From assembly GCA_023423935.1 (NCBI GenBank), contig JAFAEQ010000007.1, positions 1-30,792 on the forward strand: 30,792 nucleotides of DNA, written 5' to 3'. The stretch is from Pseudomonadota bacterium. GTDB taxonomy: Bacteria; Pseudomonadota; Gammaproteobacteria; Steroidobacterales; Steroidobacteraceae. A program made the translations under genes and the position numbers. The notes beneath the pieces were generated by a model. That model worked only from the letters and a program-made list of their open reading frames with translations. It was not told where the DNA came from and did not search any database. Within the stretch, counting starts at the first letter, position 1, and every line of letters starts with the position of its first letter. This document shows positions 23,004 to 30,680 of the stretch, in pieces.

Positions 23004-23077
23004 GTGGCGTTGCCTGCCGCGTAGCGCACGGAGTCCGCGGGTTACACCCTGTGGGCTCTGACAGCTGGCAACGCCAC
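23004..23077. terminator. long-loop inverted repeat between convergent genes
   Basis: Perfect 11-bp arms GTGGCGTTGCC (23004-23014) and GGCAACGCCAC (23067-23077) enclose 52 bases that can fold further (CCGCG/CGCGG, GGGT/ACCC). The position between two convergent stops suits a bidirectional terminator or RNA-end structure. Confidence 0.4.
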
Positions 23078-23143
23078 GCGACTCGCTCCTGCCGCCGTCT
23101 GCATGATCCTGCCCTGTCGGCGCAGTCAATGGCGGTGACCTAC

Positions 23144-23904
23144 GCTCGCGCTAGTTGACCTGTCCCAAGCAGCACTGCTTGAACTTCTTGCCACTGCCGC
23201 AGGGGCACGGATCATTGCGTCCTACCTTGGGCGTCTCGCGCACAAAGGGGGCGAAGGGGACGTAAAAGCCGCGCGCGGTAGCGAAGTGGCGATGGGTCGT
23301 GACCAGGCCCGCGGTCATGTGGAGCAGCAACTCACTGCGCTCTTCGGGCGTGGGCGTGTCGAAGCGCAATTCGGGATCCGGATGGTCCTCGTGCGCAAGT
23401 GCGAACATGGGAAAGATCGCGTCAACGGTTTTTTCGTCGGCGAGGAAGCGCTGCCACGCGTGCGCCCGCAGGGCGAGGCCCTGTAGAAATCCCTGCGCCC
23501 AGTCGTTGCCGCGCATGACGCCATCATCGTCCTGCAGCAGCAGCGGAGCATAGATCTCCCCGGCGTTAAGCGTGAGAGCAATGCTGTTCCAGTGGTGTTG
23601 AACCAGCCTCATGATTTCCTCGGCCTGTTCCGGCGACTCGAACAAAGGTTCTGCCGGCTGATCCGCCGATTCCTGACCGATCACCACCGGCCAGTACTCA
23701 CTGGGTTGGACGACTTCGGGTCCTGCGACCAGCGCACACAAGAATCCATCGAGCCGCTCGATGTTCATGGCTTGCGGGCTGGGGAGATCGTCAAGGAAAT
23801 CGCACAGGCGATCGATGTCGTCATCTGATAGGACTGGTGTGTTCATCGGCGTCACCGCAGGGAATGCGTCGATGATACGCGGCGGGCGCGTAGATGACAT
23901 TCTC
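23144..23904 (-). repeat. duplicated SEC-C unit, copy 1
   Basis: The stretch matches 29723-30481 in the same orientation. Similarity continues outside the gene: GCTCGCGCTAGTTGACCTGT past the stop and GCAGGGAATGC...GATACGCGGCGGGC...AGATGACATTCTC before the start. Sharing of these flanks shows a DNA-level duplication, not just two paralogues. Confidence 0.85.
23151..23846 (-). CDS. UPF0149/YecA-family protein with C-terminal SEC-C motif, copy 1
   Basis: A 231-residue cytoplasmic protein. The N-terminal UPF0149 domain has LSDDDIDRLCDFLDDL, ERLDGFLCALVAGPEVVQP and the characteristic GNDWAQGFLQGL. The C-terminus is a zinc-binding SEC-C tail, GRNDPCPCGSGKKFKQCC. YecA relatives with this tail are thought to associate with the ribosome or act as chaperones like SecA's tail. 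MNTPVLSDDD at 23846 is chosen as the start; the paralogue at 29730 begins at the equivalent codon, supporting it. By eye the two proteins are roughly 70% identical. Confidence 0.92.
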   Translation of the reverse strand: MNTPVLSDDDIDRLCDFLDDLPSPQAMNIERLDGFLCALVAGPEVVQPSEYWPVVIGQESADQPAEPLFESPEQAEEIMRLVQHHWNSIALTLNAGEIYAPLLLQDDDGVMRGNDWAQGFLQGLALRAHAWQRFLADEKTVDAIFPMFALAHEDHPDPELRFDTPTPEERSELLLHMTAGLVTTHRHFATARGFYVPFAPFVRETPKVGRNDPCPCGSGKKFKQCCLGQVN

Positions 23905-24081
23905 GAGGGATGGGGTGAGTCACGGGCGCTGCTCTGAAGACACGCTGACAGCGTCAAGGGGTCCATCGATGGGTGTTACCGCGCAATCATCCAACCAGAT
24001 GGACACGCATGAGTCCTCCGCGCGCAGCCGCGTTGACGCACTTGCGTGCTACTCGCGGTGCGAAGCAGTCGGCCGAGCGAT

Positions 24082-24810
24082 CTACATGGCGGGCTTGATG
24101 TTGGTGCGGATCAGCCACCAGTTGGCGAGATAGGAACAGGCGAAGCCGGCAATCATCGCGCCCTGCATCAGCAACCAGAAAGCCACCTCGTTGGGAGGCA
24201 CTCGCCCCGCCCAGCGGAAAAAGACCAGCGCCATGAAGCCGTACATTCCGACCTGCCACGTCGAGAGTGAAATGAAATCGACCCTCAGAGCGCGCCAGAT
24301 GGCCTGCCCAGTGGGCAAGTGGAGCATCGGTTGGATCGCGGCGTACTGAAAAGCAATGCCGAAGATCAGGGCAAGCACGTATTCGCCCACCCATTCGCCG
24401 AGGATGGCGCTGCCCGCGATCAACCACGGAACGGCGAAGAACCACCAGCCTCCGATCATGTCGGCGACTGAGCAGCCTGCGCCGCAGTGCGCCGTTCCTG
24501 CGCTTACGCGCAGCCAGAACGGTCTGTCCACGCTGTGATCACGCTTGTCATCATGCCCCGACTTTCCCCCGCCATTCCCGCCCGAGCCGAGCGGCGCGCG
24601 TCCGGCGATGAGATAAAGCGCGATGCCAAATGCGCTACCCCACAGTGCAGCGAGCGGCCAGACCCAGCGCATGACTTTCATACGCGGCGGTCGAGAGCGC
24701 AGGTCGATGAGGATCCACACGACACCTATCAGACTGATCGCCAGAGAGGTCCAGGCCCATGGAGTGAGGGCGGACACGAGTTCGCGGTTGAGAGGAATCG
24801 GCTGCGGCAT
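24082..24810 (-). CDS. DUF4396 integral membrane protein
   Basis: A 242-residue membrane protein with about six helices. A central motif, GTAHCGAGCSVADMIGGWW, is the signature of DUF4396 (THCGAGC.LGD), placing it in this uncharacterised family. A Gly/Lys-rich hydrophilic linker (GSGGNGGGKSGHDDKRDH) precedes the motif. The paired His-Cys-Cys could bind a metal. N-terminal helices (WTSLAISLIGVVWILIDL, WPLAALWGSAFGIALYLIAG) anchor it. It is transcribed away from the ABC operon and toward the SEC-C gene; no operon partner is close. Confidence 0.87.
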   Translation of the reverse strand: MPQPIPLNRELVSALTPWAWTSLAISLIGVVWILIDLRSRPPRMKVMRWVWPLAALWGSAFGIALYLIAGRAPLGSGGNGGGKSGHDDKRDHSVDRPFWLRVSAGTAHCGAGCSVADMIGGWWFFAVPWLIAGSAILGEWVGEYVLALIFGIAFQYAAIQPMLHLPTGQAIWRALRVDFISLSTWQVGMYGFMALVFFRWAGRVPPNEVAFWLLMQGAMIAGFACSYLANWWLIRTNIKPAM

Positions 24811-25209
24811 TGCGACCTCCGTGCAACGCGTTGCGGCAGACCTCCGTTGTGCGACACGCCGGGAGAAGCGGACGCGCTTACGAAACGAAGAGCTGCGTGT
24901 GATTCGAATGGTGACGGGGCATATCAGTTCAAGTGCAGCTCGGCGACTTCAGGCGAGCACAGGGTTTGTTCGAGCACAGGAGTGCGCGGCCTTGCGAGGT
25001 CTGACTCGACCCCCGCATCATGGCAAGGGCCAGCGTGTCGCCAATCGTTTTCGCTCCCGATGCTGTCCTCTCAGGCGCAGCACATTGCGCAGAACCTCAG
25101 ACGTCGTGTCGGGCTTTGTCGCGCGTGACGGCAAAACCTTGAGGGTACTTGTGCGCGCCGAGCAGCCATAATGCCGCTCGCTCAACTCAAGGTCATAGAA
25201 GGATGTCGT
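24811..25209. other. divergent intergenic region
   Basis: This 399-bp gap separates the DUF4396 gene from the ABC export operon and must hold both promoters. I see no unambiguous -35/-10 pair, repeat or RNA gene. The 11-mer TTCAAGTGCAG near 24928 also occurs in the SoxR-type promoter but lacks the dyad here. Confidence 0.45.
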
Positions 25210-26430
25210 GTGCAGCTGAAGTCGCGATCCCGTCGCACGTCGATCATCATCGCAGCGGCGCTGGTCATCATTGCGTTCGCTCTGTTCGCCGCAAGAGCCG
25301 AAAAGGTGCCCGGCTACCGTCTCGAAGTGCGGCCGCTGATACAGAGTGTGGTGGCGACGGGACGCGTGGTGAGCGTTTCGCGCACACAAGTGGGCAGCGA
25401 GATCACGGGGGTGGTTCTGGAGCGGCGCGTCGATGAAGGTGACATCGTCGAACCGGGGGATGTGCTCGTGGTGCTGCGCTCCGATGATCAGCTGGCTCAG
25501 GTGCGGGCTGCAGAAGCAGCACTGGCGCGACTGCGAGAATCGACGCGACCTCAGGCGCAGGTTTCGCTGCGCGAAGCGCAGGCACAGCTCGATCAGGCGC
25601 AACGCGAAGCCGCACGACGCCGCGACCTGTTCGAACGCGGATTGATCGCACGGGAGCCCCTCGAGCAGGCCGAGCAGGCCGAGATCGTTGCGCGCGCAGC
25701 CGTTCATACCGCACAGCTCGCGGCAGACGCTCTTGCCCCCGGCGGTCCGGAAGAAACAGCTCTGCGCGAACAGCTGGCGGCTGCGCAGGCCGCGCTCGAC
25801 AAGACCATCATCCGTTCGGAAGTGGCGGGTGTGATCCTGACGCGCAACGCAGAGCCGGGCGATGTGGTGCAGCCCACACGCGTGCTGTTCGACATTGCGC
25901 AAGCGGGCAAGACGGAGATCCTGGTTCCATTCGATGAGAAGAATCTTGCGGTCCTGCGCGTCGGGCAGGAAGCCAAGTGCATTGCCGATGCGTTCCCCAA
26001 CGAGACGTTCGCCGCACAGATCACGCTCATCTCGCCGCGTGTGGATCCGCAGCGGGGAACGGTCGATGTGCGTCTGACCGTGCAACCCGTCGTACCCACA
26101 TTCTTGCGCCAGGACATGACGGTGTCCGCGACCGTGGAGACGGGATCGCGCGAACGTGCGCTCGTCATTCCCAATGATGCATTGATGGACATTGCCGGTG
26201 AGCAGGCCCAGGTGCTCGTGGTCCGCGATGGCCGGGCACGACGAGTGCCCGTGCGCTTGGGCTTGCGCGGACTCACGCTCACGGAAGTGGTGGAAGGATT
26301 GAATCAGGGCGAGGTCGTGCTCGCCCAGGGTGAGAAGCCGGTGAGCGATGGCCAGCGCGTGCGGGCGATCGAGCAGCCGCTGCCCGTATCCGCAACGCAA
26401 TCCAATCAGGCTGCGAGCCAGCCATTGTGA
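25210..26430 (+). CDS. HlyD/MacA-type periplasmic adaptor subunit
   Basis: A 406-residue membrane-fusion protein: one N-terminal helix (SIIIAAALVIIAFALFAA), a lipoyl-like half (RVVSVSRTQVGSEITGVVL), a coiled-coil hairpin of Gln/Ala/Arg-rich helices (EAQAQLDQAQREAARRRDL), the second lipoyl half and a beta-barrel domain. Such adaptors join an inner-membrane ABC or RND pump to an outer-membrane channel; no channel gene is present here. GTG at 25210 is chosen (AAGGA 6 bases upstream); ATG at 25171 would add 13 residues but lacks a ribosome site. Its stop overlaps the permease start as GTGA, so the three genes form a coupled operon. Confidence 0.88.
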   Translation: MQLKSRSRRTSIIIAAALVIIAFALFAARAEKVPGYRLEVRPLIQSVVATGRVVSVSRTQVGSEITGVVLERRVDEGDIVEPGDVLVVLRSDDQLAQVRAAEAALARLRESTRPQAQVSLREAQAQLDQAQREAARRRDLFERGLIAREPLEQAEQAEIVARAAVHTAQLAADALAPGGPEETALREQLAAAQAALDKTIIRSEVAGVILTRNAEPGDVVQPTRVLFDIAQAGKTEILVPFDEKNLAVLRVGQEAKCIADAFPNETFAAQITLISPRVDPQRGTVDVRLTVQPVVPTFLRQDMTVSATVETGSRERALVIPNDALMDIAGEQAQVLVVRDGRARRVPVRLGLRGLTLTEVVEGLNQGEVVLAQGEKPVSDGQRVRAIEQPLPVSATQSNQAASQPL

Positions 26431-27635
26431 ACTTGTGGAGCGAATGGACGATCGCGATGCGTCTCCTGCGCGAGGGTCGCATCCAAAGCGTGCTCATCGT
26501 CGTCGGTATCGCAGTCGGCGTGGCTGTGATCGTCTTCATTAAAGCGCTGATCGGTGGACTGCAGGCGAATACCATCGAGCGCACGCTCGGTACGCAAGCG
26601 CACGTACGGGTGGAGCCGCCGAAAGAGGTCAATCTCGTCGCGTCCATCCCCGGCGGCAGCGTGCAGCTGGTTCAGGAAGATCCGCGTGCGCAGCGGTTGC
26701 GTTCGGTAAATAACTGGCAGCAGGTTCAAGCGGTGCTCGATGAGTTGCCGGACGTTACGAGCGTCTCGTCCGTCATCTCAGGGCCTGCCTTTGCGCGTCG
26801 AGCCGAGGCGCGCGAGTCGGTCGCTTTGCTGGGCATCGATGTGCCCCGCTATCTGCGAATCGTGCCGGTGAATCGTTCCATGATCGCAGGGGAGTTCCGC
26901 GTCGGCGCGGGCGATGCGGTCATCGGACGGACGCTCGCCGATAACCTGGGAGCACGAGTTGGCGACAAAGTTCGCCTCGATGCGGGCGAGGGCGGTGAAG
27001 CAATCGTCAACGTCGTGGGAATCTTCGAGCTGGGCGTCCGCGAGCTCGACGAGCGTTACGTGTACATTGATCTGAAGCAGGCGCAGTCCCTGCTGGGATT
27101 GCCCGGCGGCGTTACGGTGATCGATCTCAAGGTGCAAGAGATCTTCTCGGCCGAGCAGGTCGCGAATCGCATCGCGCGACTCACCGGACTCAAGGCCGAA
27201 AGCTGGATGCAGACGAATTCCCAGCTGCTGAATGCTCTCAGCGCGCAGAGCCTCTCGACCGGCATGATCAGTTTCTTCGTCGCCGTGTCTGTGGCTTTCG
27301 GCATCGCCAGCGTTCTTTCGGTCAGTGTCGTGCAGCACACGCGCGAAATCGGCATCCTGCGCGCCATGGGCGCAACACGACCGAGGATGCTGCGTGTCTT
27401 TCTCTTGCAGGGCGCCGTGTTCGGCCTGATCGGATCACTGGCCGGCAGCCTTCTGGGTTACGGTCTGGCATGGAGTTTCAATACATTTGGACCGCGCCTG
27501 TTCACTGTGTCTGTGTCGCCCTCGTTGATTCTGATGTCGGTGCTTTTGGCCACTGTGACTGGCTTGATCGCTGCGGCTGTACCTGCGCGACGTGCGGCGC
27601 GACTCGATCCCGTGACGGCGATACGCCATGTCTGA
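26427..27635 (+). CDS. FtsX/MacB-type ABC transporter permease
   Basis: A 402-residue permease. It starts with GTG overlapping the adaptor stop. A first transmembrane helix (VLIVVGIAVGVAVIVFIKAL) is followed by a large periplasmic MacB_PCD domain and three C-terminal FtsX-like helices (SFFVAVSVAFGIASVLSVSV, AVFGLIGSLAGSLLGYGLAW and the last near LILMSVLLATVTGLIAAAVP). The HTREIGILRAMGATRPRMLR segment is the conserved FtsX coupling loop that contacts the ATPase. The length is that of the LolC/E- or MacB-permease type without its own ATPase domain. Confidence 0.92.
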   Translation: MNLWSEWTIAMRLLREGRIQSVLIVVGIAVGVAVIVFIKALIGGLQANTIERTLGTQAHVRVEPPKEVNLVASIPGGSVQLVQEDPRAQRLRSVNNWQQVQAVLDELPDVTSVSSVISGPAFARRAEARESVALLGIDVPRYLRIVPVNRSMIAGEFRVGAGDAVIGRTLADNLGARVGDKVRLDAGEGGEAIVNVVGIFELGVRELDERYVYIDLKQAQSLLGLPGGVTVIDLKVQEIFSAEQVANRIARLTGLKAESWMQTNSQLLNALSAQSLSTGMISFFVAVSVAFGIASVLSVSVVQHTREIGILRAMGATRPRMLRVFLLQGAVFGLIGSLAGSLLGYGLAWSFNTFGPRLFTVSVSPSLILMSVLLATVTGLIAAAVPARRAARLDPVTAIRHV

Positions 27636-28335
27636 AAACCGCAAAGAAGAAGTCCTCCGGCTTGCCGAGGTGCGCAAGTCATACAACGTGGGTGAGCCGA
27701 CAGAGACCGAGGTCCTGCACGGAATCGATCTGACGCTGGGTCGGAATGACTTTGCGGCACTGATCGGGCCCTCGGGTTCGGGCAAGAGCACGCTGCTGAA
27801 TCTGATCGGGCTGCTCGATACGGCGACCAGCGGCGAGCTGTACGTGTTGGGGCAGGGCACAACTGCGCTCGATGATGCGCATCGCACGGAACTGCGTGCG
27901 AAAGCGATCGGCTTCGTCTTTCAGTTCCATCACCTGATCGAAGCATTCACAGCGCTCGAGAACGTGCTGATGCCCTGGATAGTCACGAAAGGCCGCCCTG
28001 ACAAACACATGCGCGACTGGGGACGTAGCCTGCTTGCGGAGGTGGGGCTTGCAGGGAGCGAAGACAAAAAGCCGCGCGAATTGTCTGGCGGCCAACAACA
28101 ACGCGTCGCCGTCGCGCGCGCGCTCGTCTCTCGCCCGGCGTTACTCCTTGCCGATGAGCCCACGGGTAATCTCGACACGCGCACCGCCGACAGCGTGTTC
28201 AAGCTGTTCAGACGGTTCAACGAGGAAATGGGCTGCGCTGTGCTGCTCGTCACGCACGACCCGAGACTCGCCCAATCATGCGACCGTACGATCGAGCTGG
28301 TGGACGGAAGGATCGTGCGGGACGAAGTGGGATAG
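27628..28335 (+). CDS. MacB/LolD-type ABC transporter ATPase
   Basis: A 235-residue ATP-binding subunit with Walker A GPSGSGKST, the Q-loop FQFHHLIEAFTALENV, signature LSGGQQQR, Walker B LLLADEPTGNLD and the H-loop THDPRL. This is the LolD/MacB-ATPase subfamily, as expected beside an FtsX-type permease. The start overlaps the permease stop by 8 bp. Together the three genes should encode one tripartite mechanotransmission-type exporter of lipoproteins, peptides or small toxic molecules; substrate unknown. No clear terminator follows. Confidence 0.95.
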   Translation: MSENRKEEVLRLAEVRKSYNVGEPTETEVLHGIDLTLGRNDFAALIGPSGSGKSTLLNLIGLLDTATSGELYVLGQGTTALDDAHRTELRAKAIGFVFQFHHLIEAFTALENVLMPWIVTKGRPDKHMRDWGRSLLAEVGLAGSEDKKPRELSGGQQQRVAVARALVSRPALLLADEPTGNLDTRTADSVFKLFRRFNEEMGCAVLLVTHDPRLAQSCDRTIELVDGRIVRDEVG

Positions 28336-28398
28336 GTCTTCGAATCGCGCGTGTGAGAAGTATCTCGGGGTTCGATTTAGCATCGAACGGGTGAGGCC

Positions 28399-28461
28399 TA
28401 AGGAAGCTCCGATTTATCGACTTCCCTGACTTCGCAAGTCTGCAACGGGTTGAAATGCTTC
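28399..28461 (-). repeat. dispersed 64-bp repeat, copy B (inverted)
   Basis: The reverse complement matches copy A at 16278-16341 with four substitutions and one single-base gap. It lies in the gap between convergent ABC and NAD(P)-binding genes, about 12 kb away in inverted orientation to copy A. Confidence 0.8.
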
Positions 28462-28554
28462 GGTGGGCAAAGCCACTCGCTTGCAAATGGAGAATGGGTC
28501 AGAGATAGGGGTACGCCCGGCTGAAATGGCGTTCATGCCGGGCCGGGTAGTCGC

Positions 28555-28578
28555 GGCCACACATATATATGTGTGGCC
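28555..28578. repeat. 24-bp perfect palindrome
   Basis: Two complementary 12-base halves, GGCCACACATAT and ATATGTGTGGCC, abut with no spacer in the gap between convergent genes. As RNA it would form a 10-bp stem with a four-base loop; as DNA it could be a symmetric protein-binding site. No T-run follows. Confidence 0.7.
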
Positions 28579-28654
28579 TGGAGCTGGCGGTGCCTCCTGC
28601 GTTGCCGCCGCAGGCGGGCTGAATATTCGCGGCGTGTATGTCTTTGATCCGCGG

Positions 28655-29593
28655 CTACTTCTTCGTGCCCAGCAGCTCGTCGCGATGGGCTTCGAACAAT
28701 GCGCGAACGCTGGTCGCCGGCCGGCCGGTGAGCTTCGCGACGTCTTCACTGACCACGGCGTACGAGGGGCCGCCGAAGCCGCGACGTGCTGGCGCATTCG
28801 GATCGGCGGCGGTCAGCTCGATCGGCTTTCCGGTGACCGCACTTGCGGCAGCTGCGATTTCGCTCGGACCGATGAGCTCAGGCCCGGTAATGTCGTACGC
28901 CTTGTTCTCGTGGCCCGGGCTCGAAAGCGCTGCGGCAGCCGCTGCCGCACAGTCTTCGCGAGTCACGTAACCGATGCGCACATCGCTGTCCGATACGGTG
29001 GCCTTGCCGTCGGCCAGCATCTTCGCTGCCTGCTGTACCAGGCCGTTGGAGTAGATCGAATTGCGGAGCATGGTCCAGGCGGCGCCGCTCTTCCTGATGA
29101 TCTCCTCGGTCTGGAAATGATCGCTCGCAAGCCCCGTCTGATCGCCCTTGCTGATCGCGACGAACGAGGTGTAGACGATGTGCTTGATGCCGGCGCCGAC
29201 GGCCGCATCGACGGCGCGTTTGTGCGCTTCGGGTCGAGGGCCTGCGTCGAATCCAATGCTGATGAGCAGCAGCTTCGATCCGCCCGCATAAGCGACCGGC
29301 AGAGATTCGGGCTTACCGAAATCGCCGAAACGAGTCGATGCGCCCAGCTTTGCGAACTCATCGAGCTTCTCTGGCGTGCGGCTCACGAGGATCAGATCGC
29401 TCGCGGCTACGCCGCGGGCGAGCAGATCTCTCACGACGAGTTCCCCGAGCTGCCCGGATGCCCCCGAGATGACGATCTTGCCGCGCGGTTTATCGCTTGC
29501 CGGCGCCGCAAGGACAGTCATGCCGACGAGAGCGGCCGCAAGGGCAACGAAGGCAACGAGTAACGTGCGCAATGGCTGGTTCGTGGTTCGCAT
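28655..29593 (-). CDS. NmrA/QOR2-like NAD(P)-binding protein with a signal peptide
   Basis: A 312-residue atypical SDR: GASGQLG at 44-50 is the nucleotide-binding loop of NmrA/NAD(P)H:quinone oxidoreductase-2-like proteins, followed by DLILVSRTPEKLDEF and RFGDFGKPESL; later segments KHIVYTSFVAI, WTMLRNSIYSNGL and YDITGPELIGPSEIA are typical of the family. Unusually, a Sec-like signal peptide (LRTLLVAFVALAAALVGMTV, cleavage near VLAAPAS) precedes it, so export is predicted even though the cofactor is cytoplasmic. ATG at 29593 is chosen because it begins the signal segment; the frame extends to 29773 without coding character. Confidence 0.88.
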   Translation of the reverse strand: MRTTNQPLRTLLVAFVALAAALVGMTVLAAPASDKPRGKIVISGASGQLGELVVRDLLARGVAASDLILVSRTPEKLDEFAKLGASTRFGDFGKPESLPVAYAGGSKLLLISIGFDAGPRPEAHKRAVDAAVGAGIKHIVYTSFVAISKGDQTGLASDHFQTEEIIRKSGAAWTMLRNSIYSNGLVQQAAKMLADGKATVSDSDVRIGYVTREDCAAAAAAALSSPGHENKAYDITGPELIGPSEIAAAASAVTGKPIELTAADPNAPARRGFGGPSYAVVSEDVAKLTGRPATSVRALFEAHRDELLGTKK

Positions 29594-29722
29594 ATTCGTG
29601 GGCTGCCGAGTGGTTGATGTTGATGTTGTTCTTCGACGCTTAAGTTTGGGATTGCGCCGTCGCGATGCGTGGCCGGATGATGCCAGATCGCCGCCGACTC
29701 GGTCTTGCCAGATACGGCGGGT

Positions 29723-30481
29723 GCTCGCGCTAGTTGACCTGTCGCAGGCAGCAGTGCTTGAACTTCTTACCACTGCCGCAGGGGCACGGCTCGTTACGGC
29801 CCACCTTCGGCGTGCCTCGCAACAACGGCTTGAGGGGAACGTGGCCGCGCTTCGCGGCGAAGTAGCGATGAATCTGCACCAGGCCTGCGGTCATGTGAAT
29901 CAGCAAATTCTCGCGCTCCTCGGGTGTGGGCGTATCGAAGCGCAATTCAGGGTCTGGATCGTTCTCATGAGCCAACGCAAACATCGGAATGATTGCGCCT
30001 GCTACGTCATCGTCGCTGAGAAACTCCTGCCAGCTGTCGCGTCGCAAAGCGAAGCCCTCCAGAAACCCCTTCGCCCAGTCGTTGCCGCGGGTCACCCCGT
30101 CTTCGCCGCTCATCACGAGAGGAGGATAGATATCCCCCGCGTTCAAGGTGCGGGCAATCCCATTCCAGTGACGCAGAATCAGCCCCATGATCTCCCGGGC
30201 GTGTTCCGCCGACTCCAACGGAGGTTCGGTAGTCTCGTCCGCCGGATCCTGCCCGATTACCACCGGCCAGTATTCACTGGGCATGACGACCTCGGGTCCC
30301 GCGACCAGCGCACAGAGGAAGCCATCGAGCCGCTCGAGGTTCATGGCTTGCGGACTTTCGACCCTGTACAGAAAGTCGTCCAGGCGATCGAGCTCGTCAT
30401 CTGAAAGGGGGGTCGTGTTCATCGGCTACACCGCAGGGAATGCTTCGATGATACGCGGCGGGCAGCGCAGATGACATTCTC
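29723..30481 (-). repeat. duplicated SEC-C unit, copy 2
   Basis: Direct repeat of 23144-23904, including ~16 bases past the stop and ~60 bp before the start. Copies are separated by about 5.8 kb that hold the DUF4396 gene, the ABC operon and the secreted NAD(P)-binding protein. Confidence 0.85.
29730..30422 (-). CDS. UPF0149/YecA-family protein with C-terminal SEC-C motif, copy 2
   Basis: A 230-residue paralogue of the protein at 23151-23846 with the same layout: UPF0149 domain (LERLDGFLCALVAGPEVVMP, GNDWAKGFLEGFAL) and SEC-C zinc tail (GRNEPCPCGSGKKFKHCC). Conservation is highest in the LDGFLCALVAGPEVV, ALAHE..PDPELRFDTPTPEER and SEC-C blocks; divergence concentrates around residues 50-80 and 125-145. 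Both copies keep all tail cysteines, so both are probably functional. Start ATG at 30422. Confidence 0.92.
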   Translation of the reverse strand: MNTTPLSDDELDRLDDFLYRVESPQAMNLERLDGFLCALVAGPEVVMPSEYWPVVIGQDPADETTEPPLESAEHAREIMGLILRHWNGIARTLNAGDIYPPLVMSGEDGVTRGNDWAKGFLEGFALRRDSWQEFLSDDDVAGAIIPMFALAHENDPDPELRFDTPTPEERENLLIHMTAGLVQIHRYFAAKRGHVPLKPLLRGTPKVGRNEPCPCGSGKKFKHCCLRQVN

Positions 30482-30569
30482 ATTGGGACACTCGTGCGTT
30501 GCGTTCACCCTTTGACTCCGAGGAAGCTGAACCCACAGCGAAGGGAAGAGCGGCTACGGTTTGCGCTGT

Positions 30570-30680
30570 AGGCCCGACTTCAGTCGGGCATGAAGATTGT
30601 TCGGCTGAAGCCGAACCCACAGGGAAGGAAAGAGCGCCACGGCTTTGAGCTGTAGGTCCGACTTCAGTCCAATGGCACTG
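30570..30680. repeat. REP-like hairpin cluster
   Basis: Hairpins GCCCGAC-TTCA-GTCGGGC (30572-30589) and TTCGGC-TGAA-GCCGAA (30600-30615) are followed by a partial third unit (GTAGGTCCGACTTCAGTCC, about 30651-30669). CCCACAG and CTGTAGG tags flank the stems, as in the cluster at 16793-16850. No gene is visible from 30423 to the window end. Confidence 0.75.

Noticed and set aside
24925..24945. Second TTCAAGTGCAG, as in the SoxR-type promoter
   Set aside because: No dyad partner and no -35/-10 pair at the required spacing.
25018..26400. 460-codon minus-strand open frame
   Set aside because: Antisense to the periplasmic adaptor gene, no recognisable domain, skewed composition.
28463..29563. 366-codon plus-strand open frame
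   Set aside because: Antisense to the NmrA-like gene, which has clear motifs and a good start.
29376..30404. 342-codon plus-strand open frame
   Set aside because: Antisense to the NmrA-like and SEC-C genes; no domain.
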